Below are positions 1 through 4,735 of a stretch of 5,829 bases of DNA, piece by piece (the stretch's first letter is position 1; the number at the start of each line of letters is the position of its first letter). The stretch is taken from positions 1 to 5,829 of the forward strand of contig DASVXQ010000498.1 of assembly GCA_036392615.1 (NCBI GenBank), given 5' to 3'. The stretch is from DASVXQ01 sp036392615. GTDB taxonomy: Bacteria; Actinomycetota; CALGFH01. The position numbers and the translations under genes are program-made. Below the pieces are notes generated by a model. The model was not told the origin of the DNA and ran no database searches. It saw nothing but the letters and a program-made list of their open reading frames with translations.

Positions 1-159
1 CGGATACTCATGGCCGCCAGTCTCGCCGCTCGCGGTGGTCCGCGCGAACGCAACAGAGCCGGCTGACTTCACGCCGTAGAGTTTGTTGGCCCCACAGGAG
101 TTCGTGGTAGCCGATCGGCTCTCGGAAGCCTTTGAGCAGCACCGCCCTGAAGCTCTCAT
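1..159 (-). CDS. Possible partial reading frame running off the left edge
   Basis: An open minus-strand frame runs from an ATG at 159 (or the GTG just before it) to the window edge without a stop. The last 35 or so codons, reading from about NSCGANKLYG to SGETGGHEYP, have mostly G or C at third positions and a balanced composition with little Arg, which is what real genes here look like. The first 15 codons are less convincing, and no ribosome binding site precedes the ATG. I do not recognise the protein. It competes with the overlapping frame at 8-220, so at most one of the two is real in any stretch; a frameshift near position 90 could join them. It lies on the same strand as the SDR gene but beyond a hairpin. 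Confidence 0.2.
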   Translation of the reverse strand, partial: MRASGRCCSKASESRSATTNSCGANKLYGVKSAGSVAFARTTASGETGGHEYP

Positions 160-220
160 CACGTTGGCTCTTGTACGGCGGCAGCGGCCAACATCGCTGC
201 TTGCGATGCTGGCGCTGCAC
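8..220 (-). pseudogene. Remnant resembling the C-terminus of a class III nucleotide cyclase
   Basis: The minus-strand frame ending in TGA at 8-10 contains, at about 139-89, the string LLKGFREPIGYHELLWG. The pattern 'hydrophobic-KGF-x-EP-x-x-x-x-E-hydrophobic' is typical of the last beta strand region of class III adenylate/guanylate cyclase domains, where it closes the catalytic domain. Nothing of the rest of such a domain (about 180 residues) is visible upstream: the SDR gene occupies that strand from 276. The tail after LLWG is Arg- and Cys-rich and looks like out-of-frame translation. My reading is a fragment left by rearrangement. The short match could be chance; a second, more specific cyclase motif lies at the other end of the window on the opposite strand. 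Confidence 0.3.
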
Positions 221-240
221 GGACGTACACGGTCGGCCCG

Positions 241-258
241 GAGCGGGTATGTCCGCTC
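241..258 (-). terminator. Hairpin downstream of the SDR gene
   Basis: GAGCGG and CCGCTC form a perfect 6-bp stem around a 6-base loop, 18 bases past the SDR stop codon. Flanking CCGG and CCCGG can extend the stem with a small bulge. There is no T tract, as is common for actinobacterial terminators, so function is inferred from position and symmetry only. Confidence 0.4.
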
Positions 259-275
259 GCCCCGGTGGTCATGTG

Positions 276-1088
276 TCAGGCAGCAGGCTGCTCCGCGACG
301 GGTGTCGGCGGGGCGTTGCGGCCCGCGAGCACGCCGCCGTCGATCGGCATCGTGGTGCCGGTGATCCAGCGCGCCCGGTCGCTGGCGTAGAACAGGATCG
401 CGTCGACGACGTCCTCGGGCTGGCCGCGTCGGCCGAGCGGGTGGAAGCCGTTCACCGATTCGAGCACCGCTTGGGCCTGTTCCCGGGTCATGAACCGCTC
501 GTAGGCGGGTGTCTCCACGAATGCCAGCGCCACCGTGTTGACGCGGATCCCGTGCGGGGCGAGCTCGATCGCAAGGTTCTTGGTCAGCGCGTGCCGGCCT
601 GCCTGGGCGGCGGAGTAGGCGCTGGTTGGTGTGGCGGTTATCGCGTCGAGCGCCCACATGGAGCCGACGTTGACGATCGCGCCGCCCTCGCCGCGCTTGA
701 CCATCGCCTGCGCCGCGGCCTGGGAGGTGTAGAAGGTCGGGCGCAGGATCGAGTCGAGCGCCTCCTCCATCTGCTCCTCGGTCTGCTCCAGGAACGGCAC
801 CGGCCGGAAGATGCCGGTGCTGTTGACCAGCATGTGCACGCCGCCAAAGCGCTCGAGTGCCACCTCGACGAGCTGCGCGGCCGCCGTGGGCGAACTGACG
901 TCACCGGCGACCAGGGCGACCCGCTCGCCGGCCGAGTCCAGCGTGCGCTGTGCTTCCTCGAGCACCTCCTGCCGCCGCCCGGAGAGCACCACCGATGCGC
1001 CCTCTTCGAGCAGGCGCGCTGCCGTCGCGCGCCCGATGCCACCGCCGCCTCCGGTGATGACCGCGACCTTCCCCTGGAATTCCGGCAT
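276..1088 (-). CDS. SDR family oxidoreductase with Gln in place of the catalytic Lys
   Basis: This 270-residue classical short-chain dehydrogenase/reductase would be a cytosolic NAD(P)-dependent alcohol/ketone oxidoreductase. The start at 1088 (MPEFQGKVAVITGG) is preceded by GGAGG seven bases upstream; an ATG at 1118 would add ten unconserved residues. Visible motifs are the dinucleotide site TGGGGGIG (12-19), Arg38-Arg39 after strand 2 (suggesting NADP(H)), Asp63, NSTG at 89-92 where NNAG is usual, Ser143 in NVGS, Tyr158, and the C-terminal TGTTMPIDGG. The active-site sequence is YSAAQAG instead of YSASKAG: residue 162 is Gln (CAG, 605-603), not the Lys that lowers the tyrosine pKa. Family membership is certain; the substrate is unknown, and activity may be altered or lost. 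The gene diverges from a MarR regulator and is probably its target. A hairpin follows the stop. Confidence 0.93.
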   Translation of the reverse strand: MPEFQGKVAVITGGGGGIGRATAARLLEEGASVVLSGRRQEVLEEAQRTLDSAGERVALVAGDVSSPTAAAQLVEVALERFGGVHMLVNSTGIFRPVPFLEQTEEQMEEALDSILRPTFYTSQAAAQAMVKRGEGGAIVNVGSMWALDAITATPTSAYSAAQAGRHALTKNLAIELAPHGIRVNTVALAFVETPAYERFMTREQAQAVLESVNGFHPLGRRGQPEDVVDAILFYASDRARWITGTTMPIDGGVLAGRNAPPTPVAEQPAA

Positions 1089-1130
1089 CTCGCCCTCCAC
1101 CTGCCCGGAGCCGGGCAACTGATTTCTTCG

Positions 1131-1142
1131 GAAACTAGATTC
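1131..1142. promoter_or_regulatory. Candidate MarR operator, SDR-proximal dyad
   Basis: GAAACTAGATTC is a 12-bp inverted repeat matching at 10 of 12 positions. It lies just past the inferred transcription start of the SDR gene and carries the same AGTTTC half-site (on the minus strand) as the dyad near the marR promoter. Binding is inferred from symmetry, recurrence and the divergent layout. Confidence 0.4.
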
Positions 1143-1148
1143 GTGACG

Positions 1149-1177
1149 ACGATATCAGGCAGATAGTTTCTGCGCAA
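1149..1177 (-). promoter_or_regulatory. Candidate promoter of the SDR gene
   Basis: On the minus strand TTGCGC (1177-1172) is separated by 17 bases from TATCGT (1154-1149). The -10 fits the actinobacterial TAnnnT pattern and the -35 starts with TTG. The start site would fall near 1142, giving a leader of about 50 bases that includes the SDR ribosome binding site. The -35 box lies within the 1166-1179 dyad. Confidence 0.4.
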
Positions 1178-1187
1178 ACCAGTTTCC
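1166..1187. promoter_or_regulatory. Candidate MarR operator between the divergent promoters
   Basis: GTTTCTGCGCAAAC (1166-1179) is a 14-bp dyad with 10 matching positions and complementary GTTT/AAAC arms. Directly beside it is another half-site, CAGTTTCC (1180-1187), so AAAC-CA-GTTT forms an overlapping small dyad. The motif AGTTTC occurs three times in this intergenic region counting both strands. The dyad overlaps the -35 positions proposed for both the SDR and the marR promoters, so one bound dimer could block both. Confidence 0.45.
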
Positions 1188-1195
1188 GCTACCCT
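1167..1195 (+). promoter_or_regulatory. Candidate leaderless promoter of the marR gene
   Basis: TACCCT at 1190-1195 matches TAnnnT and sits six bases before the ATG at 1202, the spacing seen for leaderless actinobacterial transcripts. No Shine-Dalgarno sequence lies before that ATG, which fits. The -35 region 17 bases upstream (TTTCTG, 1167-1172) is weak and falls in the operator dyad. Confidence 0.45.
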
Positions 1196-1201
1196 GTCGC
1201 C

Positions 1202-1699
1202 ATGAGCCCGCGCGTCCCCGAGCCACACCTCAGCGCCTGGCAGGCGCTGCTGCACGCCCACGCCTCCGTGGTCGCGCGCGTCGAGGACGCCCTCGCGGAA
1301 GCGGGGCTCCCACCCCTGGCCTGGTACGACGTCCTCTGGGCGCTGCGCAGCGTCCCGGGAAGGCGGGTGCGCATGGCCGAGCTCGCCGGCCGCCTGACGC
1401 TGAGCCGCGGCGGCCTGACCAAGCTGGCCGGCCGGTTGGAGGCCGCAGGGCTACTCCGCCGAGAACCCGCGCGGCACGACGGCCGCGGCGTGTACGCCGT
1501 GCTGACCCAAGCCGGGGAAGCGCTGCTACGACAGATGTGGCCGGTCTACTCGCGCGTCCTGCGCGAGATGTTCGTCGAGACCATCAGCGCCGACGAGGCG
1601 GCCGCCATCACCGCGGGACTGCGCCGCGCCACGGCGGCCGCCACGCCGGGTGCTCCGCCATCACGGGACATCCACCAGGCGGACGGACGCGCCTCCTAG
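1202..1699 (+). CDS. MarR-family transcriptional regulator
   Basis: This 165-residue protein has the MarR winged helix-turn-helix layout. An N-terminal dimerisation helix (about 10-33) is followed by the typical WYDVLWALR helix (41-49). The helix-turn-helix is MAELAGRLTLSRGGLTKLAGRLEAAGLL (58-85), with recognition helix SRGGLTKLAGRL. The wing is RREPARHDGRGVYAVLT (86-102), including the conserved Asp-x-Arg. A C-terminal dimerisation helix covers about 105-145, and the tail past 150 is low in structure. MarR proteins bind DNA as dimers and usually release it on binding a small phenolic or other ligand. Divergence from the SDR gene, with dyads between them, suggests it represses both. The ATG has no ribosome binding site and is probably leaderless. 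The stop codon lies inside an 18-bp perfect palindrome. The ligand is unknown. Confidence 0.93.
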   Translation: MSPRVPEPHLSAWQALLHAHASVVARVEDALAEAGLPPLAWYDVLWALRSVPGRRVRMAELAGRLTLSRGGLTKLAGRLEAAGLLRREPARHDGRGVYAVLTQAGEALLRQMWPVYSRVLREMFVETISADEAAAITAGLRRATAAATPGAPPSRDIHQADGRAS

Positions 1700-1706
1700 G
1701 AGGCGC
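1689..1706. repeat. 18-bp perfect palindrome over the marR stop codon
   Basis: GCGCCTCCT followed directly by AGGAGGCGC forms a perfect palindrome; the TAG stop codon is at 1697-1699, in its right half. As RNA it could fold with a CTAG loop and 7-bp stem. It may be part of a termination region together with the hairpin 14 bases further on, or a protein-binding site. AvrII-type CCTAGG sits at its centre. Confidence 0.6.
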
Positions 1707-1719
1707 GGGCGCCTAAATC

Positions 1720-1738
1720 AGGGCAAGGCTCTTGCCCT
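1720..1738 (+). terminator. Hairpin after the marR gene
   Basis: AGGGCAAG and CTTGCCCT form a perfect 8-bp stem with a GCT loop, 21 bases past the marR stop. There is no T tract. It is placed to end marR transcription and, read from the other side, the unrecognised minus-strand frame that stops at 1744, so it may work in both directions. Confidence 0.55.
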
Positions 1739-1743
1739 CACTG

Positions 1744-1914
1744 TCACGGAACTACGCCTGGGTCCATCTGCTCGGGTGACGTCGCATTGGCTGGGGGGGT
1801 GGCCACGGCGGCGTCGATGAGGGTGTGCTGGTGATCGGGGTCGGTGAGGTCGACCGGGGGCTCGGCGATCAGGGGACGCCAGATCGGCCCTCCGAAATCG
1901 TCTGAGGACAGCAC
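1744..1914 (-). pseudogene. Coding-like C-terminal fragment of an unrecognised gene
   Basis: The minus-strand frame from about 1914 to the TGA at 1744-1746 (56 codons) has almost exclusively G or C in third positions and a normal protein composition: acidic residues, few Arg, and recognisable runs such as SSDDFGGPIWRPLIAEPP and DLTDPDHQHTLIDAA. Upstream of 1914 this frame turns Arg- and Cys-rich and loses coding character, while a different frame (reading SFRPALGEEELAPRV, about 1960-1910) looks better. I read this as the decayed or frameshifted end of a larger gene. I do not recognise the family. A GTG at 1914 could start a short ORF, but the nearest purine-rich AGGAGG is about 19 bases away, too far for a normal ribosome binding site. 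The hairpin at 1720-1738 lies six bases past the stop. Confidence 0.3.
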
Positions 1915-2000
1915 TGCACCCGAGGTGCCAGTTCCTCCTCGCCGAGGGCGGGTCGGAACGATGCCGCTGAGCCGTCGTGGCACGCCACCGCACAGGGCCG

Positions 2001-2020
2001 TGCCAGAAATTTGCCAGAAA
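2001..2020 (+). repeat. Tandem direct repeat of TGCCAGAAA
   Basis: TGCCAGAAA occurs at 2001-2009 and again at 2012-2020, an 11-base period, about one helical turn. It lies roughly 120 bases before the tRNA-half scar. Helically phased short repeats near an attachment core are typical of integrase arm-binding sites, but no integrase gene is in the window, so this role is only a suggestion. Confidence 0.4.
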
Positions 2021-2137
2021 CCACGCCACACGCGACCTCGCCGCGCACCACAACGCAACTCTCGACAGCGCTTCTCACCTGGGCGGTTGTGCGGAAACGC
2101 TGGGTGCTGCACGGCGGCGTGAACCACCGGCGCATCG

Positions 2138-2180
2138 ATGGCATGCAAGGGGTCAGGGGTTCAAATCCCCTCAGCGCCAC
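2138..2180 (+). tRNA. tRNA 3' half (GGC anticodon, probably Ala): likely integration scar
   Basis: Reading 5' to 3': anticodon loop ATGGCAT (2138-2144), 3' anticodon stem GCAAG (2145-2149), variable loop GGGTC (2150-2154), T stem AGGGG (2155-2159), T loop TTCAAAT (2160-2166), CCCCT (2167-2171), acceptor strand CAGCGCC (2172-2178), discriminator A and C. The 5' half is absent: the bases before the loop do not pair with GCAAG, and no D arm lies upstream. GGC is an alanine anticodon. Position 70 is G where a tRNA-Ala needs T for its G3:U70 pair, consistent with a copy no longer under selection. Tyrosine integrases commonly recombine at the anticodon loop and leave a displaced 3' half at the far end of the element. 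By that logic the intact tRNA would lie to the left, outside the window. It cannot act as a tRNA. Confidence 0.75.
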
Positions 2181-2457
2181 TCCTCCCCACACCGCGTTCC
2201 TGCAGCTCAGCGGGGTGATTCCCGAGTAAGTCGCTACTCCGGCGGTCTGACCCTCAAGGGACGGGTGTCAGCAAGTCCCCCACGACCCGGATGCTGACGG
2301 CCTCGCCACCTCGGCTTCGAAGGTGGGCCGTGCCAGTGACTTGGCTTCGTTCGGCGAGACGGTACTGACAGCATCGCGGCCGTGACATCGCCCGATCGCG
2401 CCGCGCTGGCCGTTTCAAGGCTGCACAAGAACCGCGGGGTCGGCGTAGGGCGTGCTA
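2181..2457. other. Gene-free stretch between tRNA scar and IS
   Basis: No gene can be supported here. A plus-strand frame from 2251 to the TGA at 2383-2385 has mildly coding-like content (reading DADGLATSASKVGRASDLAS near its end) but no start codon with a ribosome binding site and no recognisable domain. A weak hairpin, CCACCT/AGGTGG at 2306-2326, is visible. The last bases before the IS (2415-2455) are the tail of a short minus-strand frame interrupted by the insertion. Confidence 0.5.
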
Positions 2458-2475
2458 ATGCTACGTTCCTTAAAT
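2458..2475 (+). repeat. IS630 terminal inverted repeat, left end
   Basis: Eighteen bases identical to the reverse complement of 3673-3690. Counting the flanking TA duplication and the C/G outside it, the symmetry runs over 21 bases (2455-2475). The transposase stop codon (TAA on the minus strand, 2472-2470) lies within it. Confidence 0.95.
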
Positions 2476-3611
2476 GCGATAGGTGAGGACGCGTCGTCGA
2501 TAGCGCGGTGACGGCGCCGGGCGGCCCCACACCCACGGACGGGCACGGGCGTTGAGCTGAGCCGTGGCGACCCTGGTCGCCAGCGCGATCTCGGTGGGAC
2601 AGGCGAAGGTCTGCCCGGCCAGCGCAGCACGGCGAAACAGCCGCCACCACGCCTCCTGCAAGTTCAGCCAGCAGGCGCCCTTGGGGATGAACACCTGGCG
2701 GATGCGCGGGTGCTCGGCCAGCCAGGTCCGGGTGGAGAAGCTGGAGTGGCTGGACAGGTTGTCGGTGATCACCGCGATCTCACCGGTCGGGTTGGCCTGC
2801 TCGACCAGCCCGAGGAACTGCTGGTAGCCGACCGAGTTGCGCGACGGAGCAGTGAGGGTGACCGCCTGGCCGTCGCAGACCCGCAGCCCGCCGTAGACCC
2901 AGACCTTCTCGGCGCTGCGGCCGTATGCCAAGGGCGCTTTGATCCGGTAGCCATCGGTCGACCAGCCCGGCGGGGGTGGGAAGGTCCGGGGAATGACCGG
3001 ACCCAGCTCGTCGGCGCAGATCACGATCGTCTGCTCCGGCGGGGTGGTGTAGAGGGCGATGATGGCCGCTCTTTTGGGGCGAACTGCTGATCGCCGCTGG
3101 TGCTCCAGGACCGCACCGTCCGCCAGCGCACCCCTTCGGCCTGCAGGATGCGGCGGACCTGGCTGCGGCCGACGGCGATGCCCTCGGCCTGGGCGGCTTG
3201 GGCCAGGGCGTCCAGCGTCCACTGCGCTGGCTGGTCGGCCTGCTCGGGCCGGGCAAGGCCAAGGGCGCCGTCGGCCTGGCGGTGAAGCCGGCCGGGCGGG
3301 TCGCTGCGGGCCAACGCGATGATCTGGCCGCGGTCGGGCTCCCCAAGCCGCCTGGGCCGGCCGGAGCGGGGCAGGTCGCCCAGGTCGTCGATGCCGCCGG
3401 TGTTGAAGCGGTGCAGCCAGCGGTAAACGGTCGCAGGGTGGCAGCCGAGCTGGGCGGCGATCTGGCCGACCTGGGCGCCGTCCCAGCTCAACGTGATGAT
3501 GTGGGCGCGCTGCAGCCAGCTGGCCGGCGCATGGCGGGCATTGGCCAGCCGGCGGATGCGGCGTTCCTCGGTGGGGTCGGCGGGTGGGCGGGCAAACAGC
3601 GGCGGCAGCAT
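2470..3611 (-). CDS. IS630-family DDE transposase made by -1 frameshift (two frames)
   Basis: The upstream frame runs from ATG 3611 (GGGAGG five bases before it) to a stop at 3021; the downstream frame runs to TAA at 2470 and overlaps it. Homology passes from one to the other at 3078-3072, where the upstream frame reads C CCA AAA, a canonical X XXY YYZ slippery heptamer. Slipping back one base gives a 380-residue protein. Residues 35-70 form a helix-turn-helix (VGQIAAQLGCHPATVYRWL), followed by a linker region. The DDE catalytic core has Asp201 (VICADELGPV), Asp284 (VITDNLSSH) and Glu320 (WLNLQEAWW), with 35 residues between the last two, as in the IS630/mariner superfamily. An ATG at 3659 would add 16 unconserved residues. 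A frameshift mutation in a formerly single frame is the alternative, but the precise slippery site and intact rest favour programmed frameshifting. It binds the terminal repeats and cuts and pastes the element. Confidence 0.88.
3072..3078 (-). promoter_or_regulatory. -1 ribosomal frameshift slippery site
   Basis: On the minus strand the upstream frame reads C CCA AAA then GAG; tRNAs on CCA AAA can re-pair on CCC AAA and continue with AGA. A small hairpin, GGCGA/TCGCC (3095-3078), lies immediately upstream and overlaps the first bases. I see no strong stem just downstream, where a stimulator would normally be, though GAG...CTC pairing is possible. Confidence 0.7.
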
Positions 3612-3672
3612 GGCCCCTCCCTTTGCGTCATCACCGACGCAGGACACCAGAGAAGCCATCTTCTCACGTCAT

Positions 3673-3690
3673 ATTTAAGGAACGTAGCAT
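3673..3690 (-). repeat. IS630 terminal inverted repeat, right end
   Basis: Perfect match to the left repeat in inverted orientation, 62 bases upstream of the chosen transposase start. The transposase promoter should lie between this repeat and 3611, but I see no convincing -10 box there. Confidence 0.95.
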
Positions 3691-3693
3691 TAG

Positions 3694-3949
3694 GGACCTT
3701 CACAGGCCCGCCGGGCAGGCGTACACCGGCCCGAAGCGACAGGAGATGGCCAAACCGGCGCGTCAAGGTGTTCATCTGCAGTGGTTGCCGCCCGGCCCTC
3801 ATCGGCGTTGAACACCTGGGCGTTAGGGTCTGAGTTGGCCGCCCCACTCGGGCGCCCTGGCCTGGCAGCGCGCCCCGATGCGCCCTTGAGCGGTGCGACG
3901 GTTCGGCTGTCGAGCGCGATCGGCCGGATCGATACTTGAGGTGGGACAG
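3694..3949. other. Right flank of the IS: interrupted or decayed coding DNA
   Basis: No intact gene is supported. A short minus-strand frame starts at ATG 3847 and, if the IS and one TA are removed, continues through the empty site to a TGA at 2417-2415, giving 65 residues (ending PSTPYADPAVLVQP). Two other frames here also have coding-like patches: minus (SDPNAQVFNADEGRAATTAD, about 3836-3777) and plus (RVKVFICSGCRPALIGVEHL, about 3760-3820). These could be parts of decayed genes. None matches a family I recognise, so no product is named. A possible -10 (GATACT, 3931-3936) precedes the ORF at 3950, without a good -35. Confidence 0.35.
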
Positions 3950-4042
3950 ATGGCGACTCAGCTGGGCCGGGTCGGCGCTGCACGGATGGGGGGCTGTGGT
4001 GTGAAGATGACGGCCTTGATGGCCTTGGCAGGGCTGCCGTGA
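3950..4042 (+). CDS. Short ORF (30 codons) overlapping the channel gene start
   Basis: ATG 3950 is preceded by GAGGTG with a 7-base spacer, the best ribosome binding site in this part of the window. The frame encodes MATQLGRVGAARMGGCGVKM followed by ten more residues and stops at TGA 4040-4042. The TGA shares bases with the GTG start of the channel gene (GTGA, 4039-4042), the classic overlap for translational coupling. The channel's own GTG has only a weak upstream purine run, so ribosomes ending on this ORF may be needed to start it. The peptide has no recognisable domain; it may be a leader peptide rather than a functional protein. Chance occurrence of such a short frame is possible. Confidence 0.45.
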   Translation: MATQLGRVGAARMGGCGVKMTALMALAGLP

Positions 4043-4632
4043 GCATCCAGGTGAGCCGGAACGGCCTTTCGCCCGCTAGGCGCCGGCGGCTGATCGGGCT
4101 TGGGCTGCTCCGCTCGGTCGCGACCACGGTTGTGCTGGTCGGGTTGTACTACCTGCTGCCGTTGGACCACATCGACAGCGTGCTGTGGACGTTGGTGGGT
4201 GGGCTGCTGCTGCTGCTTGCCGTCATCGTCTGGCAGTTGCAAGCGACCTTCCGGGCCCGGTACCCGGCCGTGCGAGCTGTCGAGGCCCTGGCCACCACGG
4301 TGCCGTTGTTTCTTGTCCTGTTCGCCTCGGTCTACTTCACGATGGCGGGCACCAGCCCGGCCAACTTCAGCGCCCATTCCCTCACCCGCACTGACGCGCT
4401 GTACTTCACGGTGACCGTGTTCGCCACCGTGGGGTTCGGCGACATCACCGCGGTCAGCCAGTCCGCCAGGCTGGTGGTGACCGCGCAGATGCTGCTCGAC
4501 CTGCTGGCCCTGGGTCTGGTCGTCCGGGCATTCGTGGGGACGGTGCAACTGGCCAGGCGGCAGGCCCAGCCGGATACCGATGCGGGCGTCCCGCCAGAGC
4601 AGAAGCATCGGCAAGGCGACGATGCCCAGTGA
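4039..4632 (+). CDS. Four-helix potassium-channel-like membrane protein
   Basis: This 197-residue inner-membrane protein is of the two-transmembrane ion channel (Ion_trans_2) type. Predicted membrane helices are at about 21-41, 48-67, 82-103 and 141-166. A re-entrant pore segment, TDALYFTVTVFATVGFGD (118-135), sits between the last two. TVGFGD is a potassium-selectivity filter of the TVGYGD class with Phe for Tyr, so K+ conduction by a tetramer is the inferred role. The N-terminus is Arg-rich (14-17, RRRR), fitting a cytosolic end. The C-terminal 30 residues are hydrophilic; there is no RCK ligand-binding domain or voltage-sensor Arg ladder. The GTG at 4039 is the first in-frame start seen, overlapping the stop of the short ORF before it. 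A GTG four codons later is an alternative. The gene is convergent with the small membrane protein at 4732-4947. Confidence 0.9.
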   Translation: MSIQVSRNGLSPARRRRLIGLGLLRSVATTVVLVGLYYLLPLDHIDSVLWTLVGGLLLLLAVIVWQLQATFRARYPAVRAVEALATTVPLFLVLFASVYFTMAGTSPANFSAHSLTRTDALYFTVTVFATVGFGDITAVSQSARLVVTAQMLLDLLALGLVVRAFVGTVQLARRQAQPDTDAGVPPEQKHRQGDDAQ

Positions 4633-4718
4633 TCTCGCGCCGGGCGCCGGGGTCAGGCCCTTTCCTGCAGGCAGGGGAGCGGCGACGCCAATGCTCCCGG
4701 GCGAAGCGGATTGGTGGT

Positions 4719-4735
4719 GTAGGCATCGGGCCTAC
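4719..4735 (-). terminator. Hairpin at the convergent gene ends
   Basis: GTAGGC and GCCTAC form a perfect 6-bp stem with loop ATCGG. It overlaps the TAG stop (4734-4732) of the minus-strand membrane protein gene and lies about 90 bases past the channel stop, so it could terminate either. No T tract; evidence is symmetry and position only. Confidence 0.35.

Larger units (their letters stand above)
2458..3690 (-). mobile_element. Complete IS630-family insertion sequence
   Basis: This 1233-bp element is bounded by perfect 18-bp inverted repeats (2458-2475 and 3673-3690, outer ends ATGCTACG). It is flanked on each side by TA (2456-2457 and 3691-3692), and with the outer bases the empty site would read CTAG. 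TA duplication, with CTAG a preferred context, is the hallmark of IS630/Tc1-mariner elements. It carries one transposase in two frames on the minus strand. Perfect ends, intact target duplication and intact catalytic residues suggest a recent and possibly active insertion. The stop codon of the transposase lies inside the left repeat, leaving almost no spare sequence at that end. Confidence 0.95.

Noticed and set aside
109..120. 12-bp palindrome AGCCGATCGGCT
   Set aside because: A single short palindrome in GC-rich DNA with no promoter or partner site nearby; expected by chance.
132..1166. Long plus-strand frame of 344 codons opposite the SDR gene
   Set aside because: It is the antisense shadow of the SDR gene: Arg/His/Gly-rich, no domain, no ribosome binding site, while the minus frame has full SDR motifs.
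638..1261. Minus-strand frame of 207 codons overlapping SDR and marR
   Set aside because: Mostly Arg/Ser/Ala from an out-of-frame reading of the SDR gene; it also runs across the intergenic operator region.
1844..2297. Several plus- and minus-strand frames across the tRNA half
   Set aside because: Their distinctive stretches (such as RGSNPLSATP or RGFEPLTPC) are the usual translation of a tRNA T arm, not protein families.
2710..3833. Plus-strand frames inside the IS
   Set aside because: They are antisense to the transposase, which has helix-turn-helix and DDE residues in the minus frames.
3958..4614. Minus-strand frame of 218 codons opposite the channel gene
   Set aside because: Gln/His/Arg-rich shadow; the plus strand has clear membrane helices and the TVGFGD filter.
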